DNA of 64,000 bases from Christensenella sp. UBA7862 (GCA_002500135.1 DLSM01000001.1:1-64000); one strand, 5' to 3'. Numbered from the stretch's first letter, positions 23,679 to 32,945 are shown. Numbers and translations: made by a program. Notes: generated by a model not told the origin, from the sequence alone.

Positions 23679-26600
23679 ATGGAAAGATTAAAGGCAAAGA
23701 TTGCGGGAATAAAGGAGTATAAGACTGCCACAATAAGCGGTTTGAATGACGGCGAAAAAACACTTTTGCCTTACCTTTTTGGCGGGAAAAATTTGATTGT
23801 TGTGTCAAATCGTGACGCAATGGATAATTATATTTTAAATTTAAAAGCGTTGGGACAAAAGGTTGTGAGTTTTGCTGGAAAACTTCCCCAAATAATTTCT
23901 TTTGCCGAAAGAAACTCTCAAAATTTCAAAGATTTTTGCAGCAATTTAAGGACTCTCGCAACAGGAGAGTTTGATAATATCGTTGTGACATCAGACTTTT
24001 TGTTTCAAAAATTGCCCCAAAAACAATATGTTTTGGAGCATATTTTAAAACTTAAAAAAGGCCAAGAAATTGAGATCGCCGACCTTACAAAAACACTTTG
24101 TAAAATGGGATATGTTCGAGTTGAAATGGTGTCATCGGAAGGTGAATTTGCTCTTCGTGGCGACATTGTGGACATATTCCCATTAGGGAGTGACATAGCG
24201 TGTAGGCTAAGTTTTTTTGACAATGAAATTGAAGAGATAAATCAATTTGACCCAGTGACTTTTAGGTTGCTTAAGCCTCAAAGCAAGGTGGAAATTGGCT
24301 TTTGCTCGCTGGTGGATAAAGACTATTTTGAAGACATATCTTCACAAGTTACAAAGGATATGGCAAGGCTAAAATTGTCTGATAGCAGCATGCTTAGACT
24401 TAGTGAAGTGACAAACGCACAACTTGAGGCGTTTGATACAGGGCTTAATGTTTCAAGTGCATTTTTCCTTCCTTTTGCAAAATATTTTGGAGCAAGCGTT
24501 TTTGACTATCTTCCACAAGACGCAACAATATTTTTTGACGAGCCAAAACTCATTATGGATAGAATTTCTGTTGTGGGGGACGAAAACACAAACTCTTTTT
24601 TGGACCTATCCTTAAAGGGTGAATTTTTGCCAAAGCAAATGGAGTTTTATTTTGACAAAAAAGATGTCTTAGCAAAAGCGAGTGATTTTAGGCGAGTGGC
24701 CTTTTCCAGGCTTGTGTCGCAAAATAAAATTTTTGAAAGCGAGAGAATTGAGAACTTTGTTTGTCCGGCTGTTTCAAGATATGTGGGTAAGTTTATTGAC
24801 CTTAGGGCAAATGTCCTAAATCTTGTGAAAAATCATTGGAGTGTTGTAGTCGCCACAAAAGATTCCGCTACAAGGAACAGACTGCGGGGACTTTTTGAGG
24901 AAGTTTCACTGCCTTGCTTTGAAATAAAAAAACTTGATGAGGCTATGGGTGAGGGGGTATTTTTCCTAAACGAAAACATTTGGCTTTCGTCAAATTTTGA
25001 GATGGAAAGACTACTTATTTTAGGCTCAAAAGATTTGGTCGGACACCAAGTTGTAAAACAAAATAAGATTGTTGAAAATGCACCAAAGTTTTTGCCAAAA
25101 GTGGGCGAATATGTCGTTCATGAAGTGCATGGTGTGGGGAAATGCGTTGGCATAAAGAGAATGAAAATTTCAAGTGCCGAGCGAGATTATATTATAATTG
25201 AATATAAAGACGGCGACTTGCTTTATTTGCCAAGCGAAAATGCAGATATGCTTAGCGGCTTTGTGGGGGAAGCAGAGCCAAAGTGCAACAAAATTGGCGG
25301 GACAGAATTTTTTAAGATAAAACAAAAAGTTAAGTCGTCAATTAAGAAAGCAACATTTGATTTGCTTAAAGTTTATTCCGAGAGAATGAACTCAAAGGGA
25401 TATGTTTATCCAAAAGACAGTTATCTTCAAAAAGAGTTTGAAGACGCTTTTCAATATGACTACACTCCCGACCAACTTCTTGCAATTTCGGACATAAAGC
25501 ACGACATGGAAACGGGGCAAATTATGGACAGGCTTATCTGTGGCGATGTGGGCTTTGGCAAAACGGAAGTGGCTCTTGTTGCGGCGTTTAAGGCTATTCA
25601 AGAAGGAAAGCAAGTGGCTTTTGTTTGTCCTACTACTATTTTGAGTGAGCAACATTTCGCTACAGCAACTTCCAGAATGAAAGACTTTATGGTGCGGGTG
25701 GCGGTTTTAAACAGATTTAAGACCAAAAAAGAACAAGAACAAATTTTGCGTGACCTAGCAGACGGCAAAATAGACCTTATTTGTGGCACGCATAGGCTTC
25801 TTAGCAAAGATGTTAAGTTTAAAGATTTGGGACTTCTTGTCATTGATGAAGAGCAAAGATTTGGGGTTGAGGACAAGGATAAACTAAAAAACATTAAGAA
25901 AAATGTTGATGTTTTGACGCTTTCTGCAACACCTATCCCTAGGACGCTTTATATGTCACTTAGTGGCATAAGAGATGTAAGTTACTTAAACTCTCCACCA
26001 AAGCGAAGAAAAATGATTCAAACGGCGGTGATTGACTATTCGGACAACTTGCTTGTTTCCGCCTGCGAAAAAGAACTGGCTCGTGGTGGGCAAGTGCTTA
26101 TTGTGTATAACCGAGTTGAAACGATTGCTAACTTCTATCGTCATGTGCAAAATCTTCTTCCAGAAGCAAAAATTGGCTTTGCACATGGACAAATGTCAAG
26201 CAAAGAACTTGAACAAGCAATTTATGACCTATATTCGCACAACACTCAAATATTAATTAGCACGGTGCTTATTGAAAATGGCATTGACCTTCCAATGGCA
26301 AACACTCTTTTTGTTGTGGATAGTGACAAATTGGGACTAAGTCAACTTTATCAACTTCGTGGTAGAATTGGACGAAGCGACATTGAAGCATATGCTTATT
26401 TCAGTTTTGCTAGCAACAAAATTTTGTCGCAAGACGCATACAAAAGACTTGATGCTTTGGTGGAATTTAGTGACTTTGGCAGTGGCAGCAAAATTGCTAT
26501 TCGTGACCTTGAAATTAGAGGCGCGGGAGATATTTTGGGCAGAACCCAACACGGACATATGCAACAAGTGGGATATGATATGTTTGTAAAACTTCTGCGT

Positions 26601-27086
26601 GAAGTAGTGGGCGAACTTAAAGGCGAACAAGTTGAGCAACTTAGAGAAGTTAAAATTGACATTTCACTTCAAGCCTTTGTGCCAGAAAGTTTTATTCCGT
26701 CAAACGAGTCTAGAATTTCACTTTATTCAAAAATCAGTAGGCTTTCAAGCGAGAAAGAATATAACGACCTTTTGGAAGAAATTTCAAATGCGTATGGTGT
26801 TGTTCCAAACTCCGTCAAACAACTTTGCACTGTGGGACTTATCAAAAACCTTGCTCAAAAAATTGGCATAAAGAGAATTACGCTTAATAACTTCGCTTCA
26901 CAAGTTGTGTTTTATGATGACATTCAAGATAACCTTTCAAAATATTTATCTACCCCTCATGCTGACTTTGTTCAAGGCGACACGAAGACAATTATTACGC
27001 TTAAAAGAGGTGGAAGTGTTGAGGAAAGTCAAAAAATTCTTATCAAATTTTTGCAAAATTGTGGCAAAGTGACTGAACAAGCATAA
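23679..27086 (+). CDS. mfd: Transcription-repair coupling factor
   Basis: A 1135-aa Mfd, a helicase-like translocase that dislodges stalled RNA polymerase and recruits UvrA. Domains in order: a degenerate UvrB-like N-terminus (about 1-390), the CarD-type RNA-polymerase-interacting domain (about 475-535, GEYVVHEVHGVGKCVG), the RecG-like motor with Walker A GDVGFGKT (622-629) and DEEQ box (723-726), the helicase C region with GRIGRSDIEAYAYF, and the TRCF C-terminal UvrA-binding domain (about 1010-1110). All motor motifs are intact. I start at ATG 23679 behind GGGGA; an in-frame TTG four codons earlier is less likely. It lies 72 bases after pth. Confidence 0.97.
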   Translation: MERLKAKIAGIKEYKTATISGLNDGEKTLLPYLFGGKNLIVVSNRDAMDNYILNLKALGQKVVSFAGKLPQIISFAERNSQNFKDFCSNLRTLATGEFDNIVVTSDFLFQKLPQKQYVLEHILKLKKGQEIEIADLTKTLCKMGYVRVEMVSSEGEFALRGDIVDIFPLGSDIACRLSFFDNEIEEINQFDPVTFRLLKPQSKVEIGFCSLVDKDYFEDISSQVTKDMARLKLSDSSMLRLSEVTNAQLEAFDTGLNVSSAFFLPFAKYFGASVFDYLPQDATIFFDEPKLIMDRISVVGDENTNSFLDLSLKGEFLPKQMEFYFDKKDVLAKASDFRRVAFSRLVSQNKIFESERIENFVCPAVSRYVGKFIDLRANVLNLVKNHWSVVVATKDSATRNRLRGLFEEVSLPCFEIKKLDEAMGEGVFFLNENIWLSSNFEMERLLILGSKDLVGHQVVKQNKIVENAPKFLPKVGEYVVHEVHGVGKCVGIKRMKISSAERDYIIIEYKDGDLLYLPSENADMLSGFVGEAEPKCNKIGGTEFFKIKQKVKSSIKKATFDLLKVYSERMNSKGYVYPKDSYLQKEFEDAFQYDYTPDQLLAISDIKHDMETGQIMDRLICGDVGFGKTEVALVAAFKAIQEGKQVAFVCPTTILSEQHFATATSRMKDFMVRVAVLNRFKTKKEQEQILRDLADGKIDLICGTHRLLSKDVKFKDLGLLVIDEEQRFGVEDKDKLKNIKKNVDVLTLSATPIPRTLYMSLSGIRDVSYLNSPPKRRKMIQTAVIDYSDNLLVSACEKELARGGQVLIVYNRVETIANFYRHVQNLLPEAKIGFAHGQMSSKELEQAIYDLYSHNTQILISTVLIENGIDLPMANTLFVVDSDKLGLSQLYQLRGRIGRSDIEAYAYFSFASNKILSQDAYKRLDALVEFSDFGSGSKIAIRDLEIRGAGDILGRTQHGHMQQVGYDMFVKLLREVVGELKGEQVEQLREVKIDISLQAFVPESFIPSNESRISLYSKISRLSSEKEYNDLLEEISNAYGVVPNSVKQLCTVGLIKNLAQKIGIKRITLNNFASQVVFYDDIQDNLSKYLSTPHADFVQGDTKTIITLKRGGSVEESQKILIKFLQNCGKVTEQA

Positions 27087-27155
27087 TTTGTGTAATAGAT
27101 TTTGCTATTCTTGGCAAAAATTGCGAGTGAGAGATAAAAAGTTTTGAATAAAAGA

Positions 27156-27184
27156 TTGCTTTTAGTTTTAGAATGATATATAAT
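27156..27184 (+). promoter_or_regulatory. Sigma-A-type promoter for the PrsA-like gene
   Basis: TTGCTT (27156-27161), 17-bp spacer, perfect TATAAT (27179-27184). The start near 27191 leaves a 35-base leader with GGAG at 27213-27216. Confidence 0.72.
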
Positions 27185-27225
27185 AGTTCTTGTCTTATAG
27201 GCAATTTATATTGGAGAATTTTATT

Positions 27226-29043
27226 GTGAAAAAGAAACTTGCTACTTTATTTGTATTTATATTTGCATCAATTTGTGTCCTTCTCACTGGCTGCAACCTT
27301 TTTGACACAAACAATTATGCTGCATTGTCGTCCACTGTGGCAACTTGCGGCAGTGTGTCAATTACAAGAGAAGAACTTATAACCGCTTACAATTCATGGG
27401 GATATTATTACACATCTTCGCAATATGGCGGGCTTTCAAGGGAAGGGGCTTTGAAGCAAACGGCTTCTGACCTTGTTGACCAAAAGTTCTTGCTAAAAAA
27501 TATTGACGACCTTGTTGCTAAATCTAAACTTGACCCAACAGACAAAGACTATGACGCAACCTACGCAGACTTGGAACTTGACGCAGAAGATTATCAACAT
27601 ATCGTTGGCGAAGTTTGGGAATATATCGATAGCACTCTTGCTATTTACAGAACGGAAGCAAGAAAGGAACTTGGGCTTACTGTTTCTGAGTTTGATGAAG
27701 AAGACAAAGGCTCTGTGACTTATTCTCCACAATCACAATATGAAACAAAATTTGAAAAAACTGATGACGGCAAAGTTGTTAAAGTTAAAGAAGAAAAAAC
27801 TATTGAACATCCAGACATTGCGGACAATTTGACTTCTGAAACTCTTGCTCGTGAATATGCTAAAACCTACAATTATCAAACCCGTATTCGTGCTAACAAA
27901 AACGACTACAAAAAACTTGTTTGGACAAAATATATTTCTGCTCTTAAATCTTCTCAAAAGAACTATGGCTACAGCGATATGACAACAAAAGCAGTTTTTG
28001 AAAGAGAAGTTGACAGACTTGTTACAAGCAACATCACATCAAGAAAACTTACAAAATTCCAAGAATTTGTTAAAAACAGAAGCGGTTTTGTTGCAACAGA
28101 CGTTGAGGGCGAAACTCGTTATGTTATGACTGACGAAATGTTGCTTAAAGTTGTTGACAAATACAAAGAAGTTTACAACAAAAACTACACTGCATATGAT
28201 TTGGCAAAAGATAGTTATGAAAATTCAACCGCAACAGACAAAAAGAATTCCTATCTTTCATCACTTGCCAACACTTCAAACAGAGGAAATTATGTGTATT
28301 ATGGCGACAGTGACGCTGAAAAGATGATTACAGTTACACATATTCTTATCAAACTCACAACCGAAGAAAGCGATAAAATTAAGGAGATTGAGGAAGACAC
28401 TTCATATCTTACAGAATCACAAAGAAAAACTGCAATAAACAACATTATTTATGAAGCAAAAGCATATGAACGTGATGCAGAAGGCTATGATGTTTTGGAC
28501 GACAATGGCGAAAAAGTCTATATTACATTTAAAGAGCTTCTATCAAGAGTTGAACAAGCAGTAAATTCCAAAATGACAATCGAAGAAAAAGTTGAAGCAT
28601 TTAACGAGTATCTTTACAAATATAATGTTGACAGCGGCATCATAAATGCTAAATTTGACTATGTAGTTGGAGCAACAAACACTTCAAGCATGGTGGAAGA
28701 CTTCACTAAAGTTTCAAGAGAACTTTATGAAGAAGGTGTAGGCTCTGTTGGCATGGCATATAACAACGACTCAAACTACACTGGCGCACATATTATTTTA
28801 TGCACTGGCACGCTTGAAAACATCTTTAACACAAAAGAAGAACTTGACTCACTGACAACAAGCAATGTGTTTGACAAACTTGAAGCAAAAACTTCAATTT
28901 CCTATAACGAAACAACATTTGAATATTTCTACGACCTTGTTGCTAGCGACAATTATACAACATATCAAGCAGACCTACTTACAACTCTTAAGGGCGGGAA
29001 TAGCCTTGAATATGTCACAGCAAACTTCAGTGATTTGTTCTAA
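27226..29043 (+). CDS. PrsA/SurA-like peptidyl-prolyl isomerase lipoprotein
   Basis: A 605-aa lipoprotein foldase. The signal peptide runs to lipobox LLTGC (Cys23). The N-terminal part after it (SVSITREELITAYN) resembles the SurA/PrsA chaperone segment. A parvulin-like region spans about residues 370-545 and begins VTHILIKL, with YNVDSG and GAHIILCTG as the expected later elements. It is interrupted by a long charged insertion, so isomerase activity is uncertain. PrsA-type proteins fold exported proteins between membrane and wall, which fits a genome with very large lipoproteins. The start is GTG 27226, set by GGAG and by the signal peptide; an upstream in-frame ATG would disrupt it. Placement after mfd is common in Clostridia. 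Confidence 0.85.
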   Translation: MKKKLATLFVFIFASICVLLTGCNLFDTNNYAALSSTVATCGSVSITREELITAYNSWGYYYTSSQYGGLSREGALKQTASDLVDQKFLLKNIDDLVAKSKLDPTDKDYDATYADLELDAEDYQHIVGEVWEYIDSTLAIYRTEARKELGLTVSEFDEEDKGSVTYSPQSQYETKFEKTDDGKVVKVKEEKTIEHPDIADNLTSETLAREYAKTYNYQTRIRANKNDYKKLVWTKYISALKSSQKNYGYSDMTTKAVFEREVDRLVTSNITSRKLTKFQEFVKNRSGFVATDVEGETRYVMTDEMLLKVVDKYKEVYNKNYTAYDLAKDSYENSTATDKKNSYLSSLANTSNRGNYVYYGDSDAEKMITVTHILIKLTTEESDKIKEIEEDTSYLTESQRKTAINNIIYEAKAYERDAEGYDVLDDNGEKVYITFKELLSRVEQAVNSKMTIEEKVEAFNEYLYKYNVDSGIINAKFDYVVGATNTSSMVEDFTKVSRELYEEGVGSVGMAYNNDSNYTGAHIILCTGTLENIFNTKEELDSLTTSNVFDKLEAKTSISYNETTFEYFYDLVASDNYTTYQADLLTTLKGGNSLEYVTANFSDLF

Positions 29044-29060
29044 TGAAATCTAAAAAACCT

Positions 29061-29095
29061 ATGACTTGCTACGGATTTTCCCGGCAAGTCATTTG
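29061..29095 (+). terminator. Hairpin after the PrsA-like gene, possible terminator
   Basis: A perfect 9-bp stem ATGACTTGC (29061-29069) / GCAAGTCAT (29084-29092) with a 14-base loop. Only three T follow, so termination may be weak or the hairpin may stabilise the mRNA end. Confidence 0.5.
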
Positions 29096-29255
29096 CAACT
29101 TTATAAGATGATAAATTTTAATTAAAACTTAAGAAAAAATAACAAAAATTGTTATAAAAATTTGCGATGTAGCATTAAATTTATAAAAGAATAAGAATAT
29201 TGAGAAAAAAAGAAATAAGGATCGCAAAAGCGAAATATATATTAAAGAGGATAAG

Positions 29256-30641
29256 ATGTCCACGAAAACAAAGACAAAGTCTAGGAAAGAGATTTCTCCT
29301 ACACTAAAAACAGCCTATTTTAGGCGTGGAAAACTGGCACGAGTTGTTGCAAATTATGGGGCAAATGTTTCTGTGAACGATGTTTACACAATAAGTCCCC
29401 CAAAAAATCCTATGAGTTCTCGTGAGGAAGCTGCCATTGAATATGGGAATTTGCCAAAAAAAGACGACTCGCCTAAGGCAAAAAAGAAGAAAAAATTATT
29501 AAATTTCTTGTATTTTGCACTTAACATTGCCGTAATTGCCATTGTTCTTGGAATTCAACTTTCAAAAGAACAAAATCCACTAGAATCACTTTCAGAAATT
29601 CAAAATGCAAATTGGTGGTTTATTTTTGCGGCATTTGGCTGTGTGGCAGTGGGAATGTTGCTTGAACAAATAAGAACAAGTTGTCTTATAACAAACACCA
29701 CAAAAGTTTACAGGCCCGCACTTGGATATAAGGTTTCTGGGCTTGGCAGATTTTATGACGTTATAACTCCTCTTAGCACAGGCGGTCAGCCTTTCCAAAT
29801 CCTTTATATGTCCAAATATGGCATAAAAGTTGGTGAGGGTGTGTCCATTGCAATGGGCAAATACATTTTTTCTCAAATAATATTCTTCCTCTGGGTGACA
29901 TTTTTCCTTATGCGAAACCTCATCACTGGAGGGACGCAAAATATTTCCTCCGTGGCGGGCGGGGTTGCAACAACCTTTACATGGATTGGATACGCCGTGC
30001 TTGCGGTGGTCATTGTAACAGTTTTACTCATCTCTCTTAACAAAAGATTTGGGGCAAGCGTTGTTGTTGGAATACTTAAATTACTTAGCAAAATTCATAT
30101 TGGCAAATTCAGAATTATAAAAGATTATAAAAAATCATTTAGAAGCGTTATGCGAACTGTCAACATCTGGCAGACCACAACAAAACAATATAGCAGGTCG
30201 CCATGGGTTTTGTTCGTGTCGCTTTTCGGTTCACTTGCGTTCTATGCAATAAGTTATAGCATGCCATTCTTCCTTTACAGTGCATTTGCTGGCTGGCATC
30301 CAGAAATGTGGGTGGAAATTGTAACCATTGCTGTTATGATTGATATGTCATCGGCATTCAATCCAATCCCAATGGGAACAGGAACAGCCGACCTTTCATT
30401 TACAACTTTCTTTTCATCACTTTTCATCGCCGCAGGACTTGGCACTGGTGTTCAAGTTTGGGCGCTCTTGATTTGGCGTTTCTTCACATATTACATCTTC
30501 ATTCTTCAAGGCACATTTATTCTTGTGTATGACATTGCAATCGGTGACAAAAGACTTGAGAAGAACAAAGAGTATTGGACTATCCCAGTGCGTGAGAGAA
30601 GAAAAATCAAGGCGGAAATTAAAGCAAAAGCTCAAAAATAA
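29256..30641 (+). CDS. LPG-synthase-TM/UPF0104-type integral membrane protein
   Basis: A 461-aa membrane protein of the lysylphosphatidylglycerol-synthase transmembrane (YbhN/UPF0104) type, with about eight predicted membrane segments after a basic cytoplasmic N-terminus of about 85 residues rich in Lys. The PLSTGGQPFQI motif after the third segment and PIPMGTGTADLSF later are typical of this fold. In MprF this domain flips a modified lipid; stand-alone members are thought to be lipid or glycolipid flippases. No aminoacyl-transferase domain is attached. ATG 29256 follows AAGAGG by 5 bases. It is the last gene before a strong terminator. Lys/Arg-rich termini on both ends suggest cytoplasmic contact. 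The lipid substrate is unknown. Confidence 0.85.
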   Translation: MSTKTKTKSRKEISPTLKTAYFRRGKLARVVANYGANVSVNDVYTISPPKNPMSSREEAAIEYGNLPKKDDSPKAKKKKKLLNFLYFALNIAVIAIVLGIQLSKEQNPLESLSEIQNANWWFIFAAFGCVAVGMLLEQIRTSCLITNTTKVYRPALGYKVSGLGRFYDVITPLSTGGQPFQILYMSKYGIKVGEGVSIAMGKYIFSQIIFFLWVTFFLMRNLITGGTQNISSVAGGVATTFTWIGYAVLAVVIVTVLLISLNKRFGASVVVGILKLLSKIHIGKFRIIKDYKKSFRSVMRTVNIWQTTTKQYSRSPWVLFVSLFGSLAFYAISYSMPFFLYSAFAGWHPEMWVEIVTIAVMIDMSSAFNPIPMGTGTADLSFTTFFSSLFIAAGLGTGVQVWALLIWRFFTYYIFILQGTFILVYDIAIGDKRLEKNKEYWTIPVRERRKIKAEIKAKAQK

Positions 30642-30706
30642 ACTTATCTTCGACCTATCGTGCGACACAAAAATCGGCTAAAACACTGATAAATACTAAA
30701 CATTTA

Positions 30707-30736
30707 AAAAGCCTGACCATTCGGTCGGGCTTTTTT
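30707..30736 (+). terminator. Intrinsic terminator after the UPF0104-type gene
   Basis: A stem AAAGCCTGACC / GGTCGGGCTTT with one wobble pair and an ATTC loop, followed by a six-T run. Confidence 0.93.
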
Positions 30737-31035
30737 AATATATTGACTAAGAATTGTAAAATATGTTAAGTTTTTATCAGATCCAACTTTATAAAACCAA
30801 TTGGTCGAAAATGTATTTACTTGTAATAATTACAAAGACTGTATAATATGCAACTCTGTTTGTTACAAAAGCAATATATGTTTTATCTATTTCTGAATAT
30901 GTTGATAATGAAATAATATAAAGACTTGCATTATGCATATGAACCCCCTTTTTTGTTATTGCTTATTTTTAAAGACGAAGTAATAAATATTGATTAAATA
31001 TTTTCAAAGTGTCAATAAACATGGCGAGGGAAGAT
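30737..31035. other. Intergenic region, about 300 bp
   Basis: No convincing gene or structured RNA is visible. A TATAAT at 30842-30847 has a possible -35 (TTGTAA, 30821-30826) but with a short 15-base spacer. If used, it would give a leader of nearly 190 bases for the next gene. Confidence 0.5.
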
Positions 31036-31536
31036 ATGAAGAAGTTTTCTACAATTATTTTGCTTAGAGTTGCTACATATTTAATTCTTTTGGCTTTATT
31101 CGGCTTTGTGATGTTTGGCTTTTGTGCGAGAGATAAATTTTATGATTATTTTTCCCAGTTTGACGGGGTAGAATTTTGTTATATTTATGATTGTTCAAAT
31201 GAAGATGTGAATGTTGAGAGAAAATCACTACATACCACTCATATTGTGCAAAATGGACATTATCTTTTTGTTTTTTCTAATAATAATTTTTACAAAGATG
31301 TTAAGTTTAAGCAAGGCAAAATAAAAGGTGATATGGATATATATTTTGATATAATAAATAAACTTAATTTAAGAAATATCCATACAGAAAAAATGGGTAA
31401 TATAATCGCTACTTTTGGCTTTGCAAGCGAGTTTGGCGAATTTAGGTGGGTTAATGGGCAAAAGATGAATTTGCATATTGTTTATTCAAATGGAGAAATA
31501 ACTTTTGGCTCACCACTTATATATGGTTCTTACTAA
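31036..31536 (+). CDS. Membrane-anchored protein, YwmB-like candidate
   Basis: A 166-aa protein with an N-terminal membrane segment (about residues 3-25, STIILLRVATYLILLALFG) and an extracellular remainder. The C-terminal part (WVNGQKMNLHIVYSNGEIT, then GSPLI) resembles the closing strands of the YwmB/DUF1779 family. In Bacillus that family sits upstream of the murA-spoIID-spoIIQ region, and here spoIIQ follows directly. The match is by eye and partial, and the protein is shorter than YwmB. The start is ATG 31036, because GAGGG lies 5 bases ahead; in-frame GTG 31009 and ATG 31021 have no ribosome-binding site. A sporulation role is inferred from position only. Confidence 0.6.
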   Translation: MKKFSTIILLRVATYLILLALFGFVMFGFCARDKFYDYFSQFDGVEFCYIYDCSNEDVNVERKSLHTTHIVQNGHYLFVFSNNNFYKDVKFKQGKIKGDMDIYFDIINKLNLRNIHTEKMGNIIATFGFASEFGEFRWVNGQKMNLHIVYSNGEITFGSPLIYGSY

Positions 31537-31646
31537 TTATATAATTTCTAAAAGCACGAAATATAGCGGTTTTTGGCGAATAAAAAAATTTAAAATAGTT
31601 GTTTAAAATTTCCCAAACTGTCAACAATTTTGGCAAGGAGGGAAAT

Positions 31647-32234
31647 ATGAGAAAAATTGACTTTAGGGGGTTTTGGCAAAGATACAAAAGAGCGATAGTT
31701 TCGTCATCAATGTGCCTGCTTGCAATTGTGCTTGTGGCGGTGGTTTCTGCGACCAGTTTAAATAGTTCAAAGAACATTAAAAATGGCAATGTTCAGACTA
31801 GTTCTCCTACATCAATCACTTTTGTTCAACCTGTGAAAGGTGGTGAGGTGATAAAAGACTATTCCAACAAAACTCTCAAATACAACGCAACTTTGAAACA
31901 ATGGGAAGCACATAAGGCTGTTGACATTAAGGGCGCTGAAGGGGCTGAGGTTGTGGCTGTTGCAAATGGTGAAGTAGTGTCTGTGGAATCGAACTATTTA
32001 ACTGGCACAGTTGTAACCATTAAGCATAACGACAAACTGCAAACAGTTTATGGCTCGCTTGATGAAAAAGTTGATGTGAAAGTTGGTGACCAAGTGAAAA
32101 GTGGTCAAAAGATTGGAACAATCTCCACCAGTGCTAAAAACGAAGCAAAGGACGGCGCTCACTTGCATTTTGAAGTTTTGCTTGACGGCGTGAAAGTTGA
32201 CCCAAATCTTTATCTAGAAAATTCTAACAAATAA
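31647..32234 (+). CDS. spoIIQ: SpoIIQ-like LytM/M23 protein
   Basis: A 195-aa protein with an N-terminal cytoplasmic tail, one membrane helix (about residues 20-40) and a LytM/peptidase M23 domain (about 70-190). In sporulating bacteria SpoIIQ is made in the forespore and pairs with SpoIIIAH across the septum to hold the engulfing membranes together. The LytM metal ligands appear intact: His89 and Asp93 (HKAVD), then His172 and His174 (HLHFE). Bacillus SpoIIQ has lost the catalytic residues, while clostridial homologues retain zinc binding, so this one looks like the latter and may bind zinc. AAGGAGG is 5 bases ahead of ATG 31647. SpoIIID lies two genes downstream, supporting the call. A generic M23 wall protease is the alternative. 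Confidence 0.82.
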   Translation: MRKIDFRGFWQRYKRAIVSSSMCLLAIVLVAVVSATSLNSSKNIKNGNVQTSSPTSITFVQPVKGGEVIKDYSNKTLKYNATLKQWEAHKAVDIKGAEGAEVVAVANGEVVSVESNYLTGTVVTIKHNDKLQTVYGSLDEKVDVKVGDQVKSGQKIGTISTSAKNEAKDGAHLHFEVLLDGVKVDPNLYLENSNK

Positions 32235-32255
32235 TAAAAAATTTTCAAAAAACAC

Positions 32256-32284
32256 TTTACTATTATTTTTCAATGAGTTATAAT
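32256..32284 (+). promoter_or_regulatory. Sigma-A-type promoter for acpP
   Basis: TTTACT (32256-32261), 17-bp spacer, perfect TATAAT (32279-32284). The start near 32291 leaves about 26 bases including GGAGG. Confidence 0.72.
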
Positions 32285-32316
32285 GTTTAAGTAGAATAAT
32301 ACTTTTGGAGGATATT

Positions 32317-32547
32317 ATGACCCTAGACAAAGTTAAGCAAATGCTTGCAAATCAACTTAACGTGCAAGTAGAAAAAATCAACGAAGACTCAAAACTCATT
32401 GAAGATTTGGGGGCTGATTCACTTGACATGATCGAAATGCTTATGTCACTTGAAGAAGAATTTGGAATTAGTGTTCCAGATGATAAGGTTGAAGACCTTA
32501 AAACCGTTGGTAACATTGTCGCATTTATTGACAGTGTAAAAAAGTAA
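32317..32547 (+). CDS. acpP: Acyl carrier protein
   Basis: A 76-aa ACP that carries growing fatty-acyl chains on a phosphopantetheine arm attached to Ser35 in the DSL motif (GADSLDMIEM). The size, acidity and four-helix pattern (VKQMLANQL, then EEEFGISVPDDKVEDL, then VGNIVAFI) are standard. ATG 32317 is preceded by GGAGG, and an in-frame ATG four codons earlier overlaps that site. It has its own promoter and terminator, so it is monocistronic even though it sits between two sporulation genes. No other fatty-acid synthesis gene is in view. Confidence 0.97.
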   Translation: MTLDKVKQMLANQLNVQVEKINEDSKLIEDLGADSLDMIEMLMSLEEEFGISVPDDKVEDLKTVGNIVAFIDSVKK

Positions 32548-32565
32548 ACCAAAATCCTACAAATT

Positions 32566-32589
32566 AGCATCCTTATGGGTGCTTTTTTG
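32566..32589 (+). terminator. Intrinsic terminator of acpP
   Basis: A 7-bp stem AGCATCC / GGGTGCT (one wobble pair), TTAT loop and a six-T run. Confidence 0.9.
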
Positions 32590-32615
32590 TTTTTAACATT
32601 TTGCGACAAAAAATG

Positions 32616-32644
32616 ACATATTTTTCCACTTTTGCTCATAAAAA
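32616..32644 (+). promoter_or_regulatory. Candidate sigma-E promoter for spoIIID
   Basis: ACATATT (32616-32622) fits the sigma-E -35 (consensus KMATATT). A 14-base spacer then leads to CATAAAAA (32637-32644), close to the -10 CATACAnT. The predicted start is near 32651, right before AAGGAG. In Bacillus spoIIID is transcribed by sigma-E in the mother cell, so the element fits the gene. Confidence 0.55.
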
Positions 32645-32664
32645 TTACAAAGGAGTATGGTGGA

Positions 32665-32916
32665 ATGAAATTGTCAATTACATCAAGGGTGTTTGCGGAA
32701 GCAGATTTTATTTTAAAAAACAACGGGACTGTGAGAAGTGTTGCAAAATATTTTGGAGTGTCAAAAAGCACAGTTCATAACGATTTATCCAAAAAACTTA
32801 GAACTTTTAACCCTTCGATATATAATAAAGTGAATAAATTACTTAAATTTAACCTCTCAGAACGTCATATTAGGGGTGGAGAAGCTACAAGAAGAAAATA
32901 TAAGTGCCAAAAGTAG
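32665..32916 (+). CDS. spoIIID: Sporulation transcription factor SpoIIID
   Basis: An 83-aa helix-turn-helix regulator. The segment VRSVAKYFGVSKSTVHNDL matches the SpoIIID recognition helix region, and ERHIRGGEATRRKYK matches its conserved C-terminal basic tail. SpoIIID is a mother-cell regulator that activates and represses many genes after engulfment, including the one for pro-sigma-K. Its presence is the best evidence that this organism sporulates. ATG 32665 follows AAGGAG at about 32650 with a longish gap, and a second purine stretch GGTGG is nearer. The last codons overlap a downstream hairpin. It probably forms its own transcription unit from the sigma-E-like promoter. Confidence 0.95.
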   Translation: MKLSITSRVFAEADFILKNNGTVRSVAKYFGVSKSTVHNDLSKKLRTFNPSIYNKVNKLLKFNLSERHIRGGEATRRKYKCQK

Positions 32917-32945
32917 CAATTTTATGCTATATTTGGCATTTATTT
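32903..32945 (+). terminator. Hairpin at the 3' end of spoIIID
   Basis: TGCCAAA (32905-32911) pairs with TTTGGCA (32932-32938), with an inner stem TAGCA/TGCTA, followed by a T-rich stretch. The stem begins inside the last codons of spoIIID. Confidence 0.65.

Noticed and set aside
31560..31646. Sigma-F promoter for spoIIQ
   Set aside because: GGCGAATAAA near 31575 partly fits the -10, but no matching -35 is found at the right distance.
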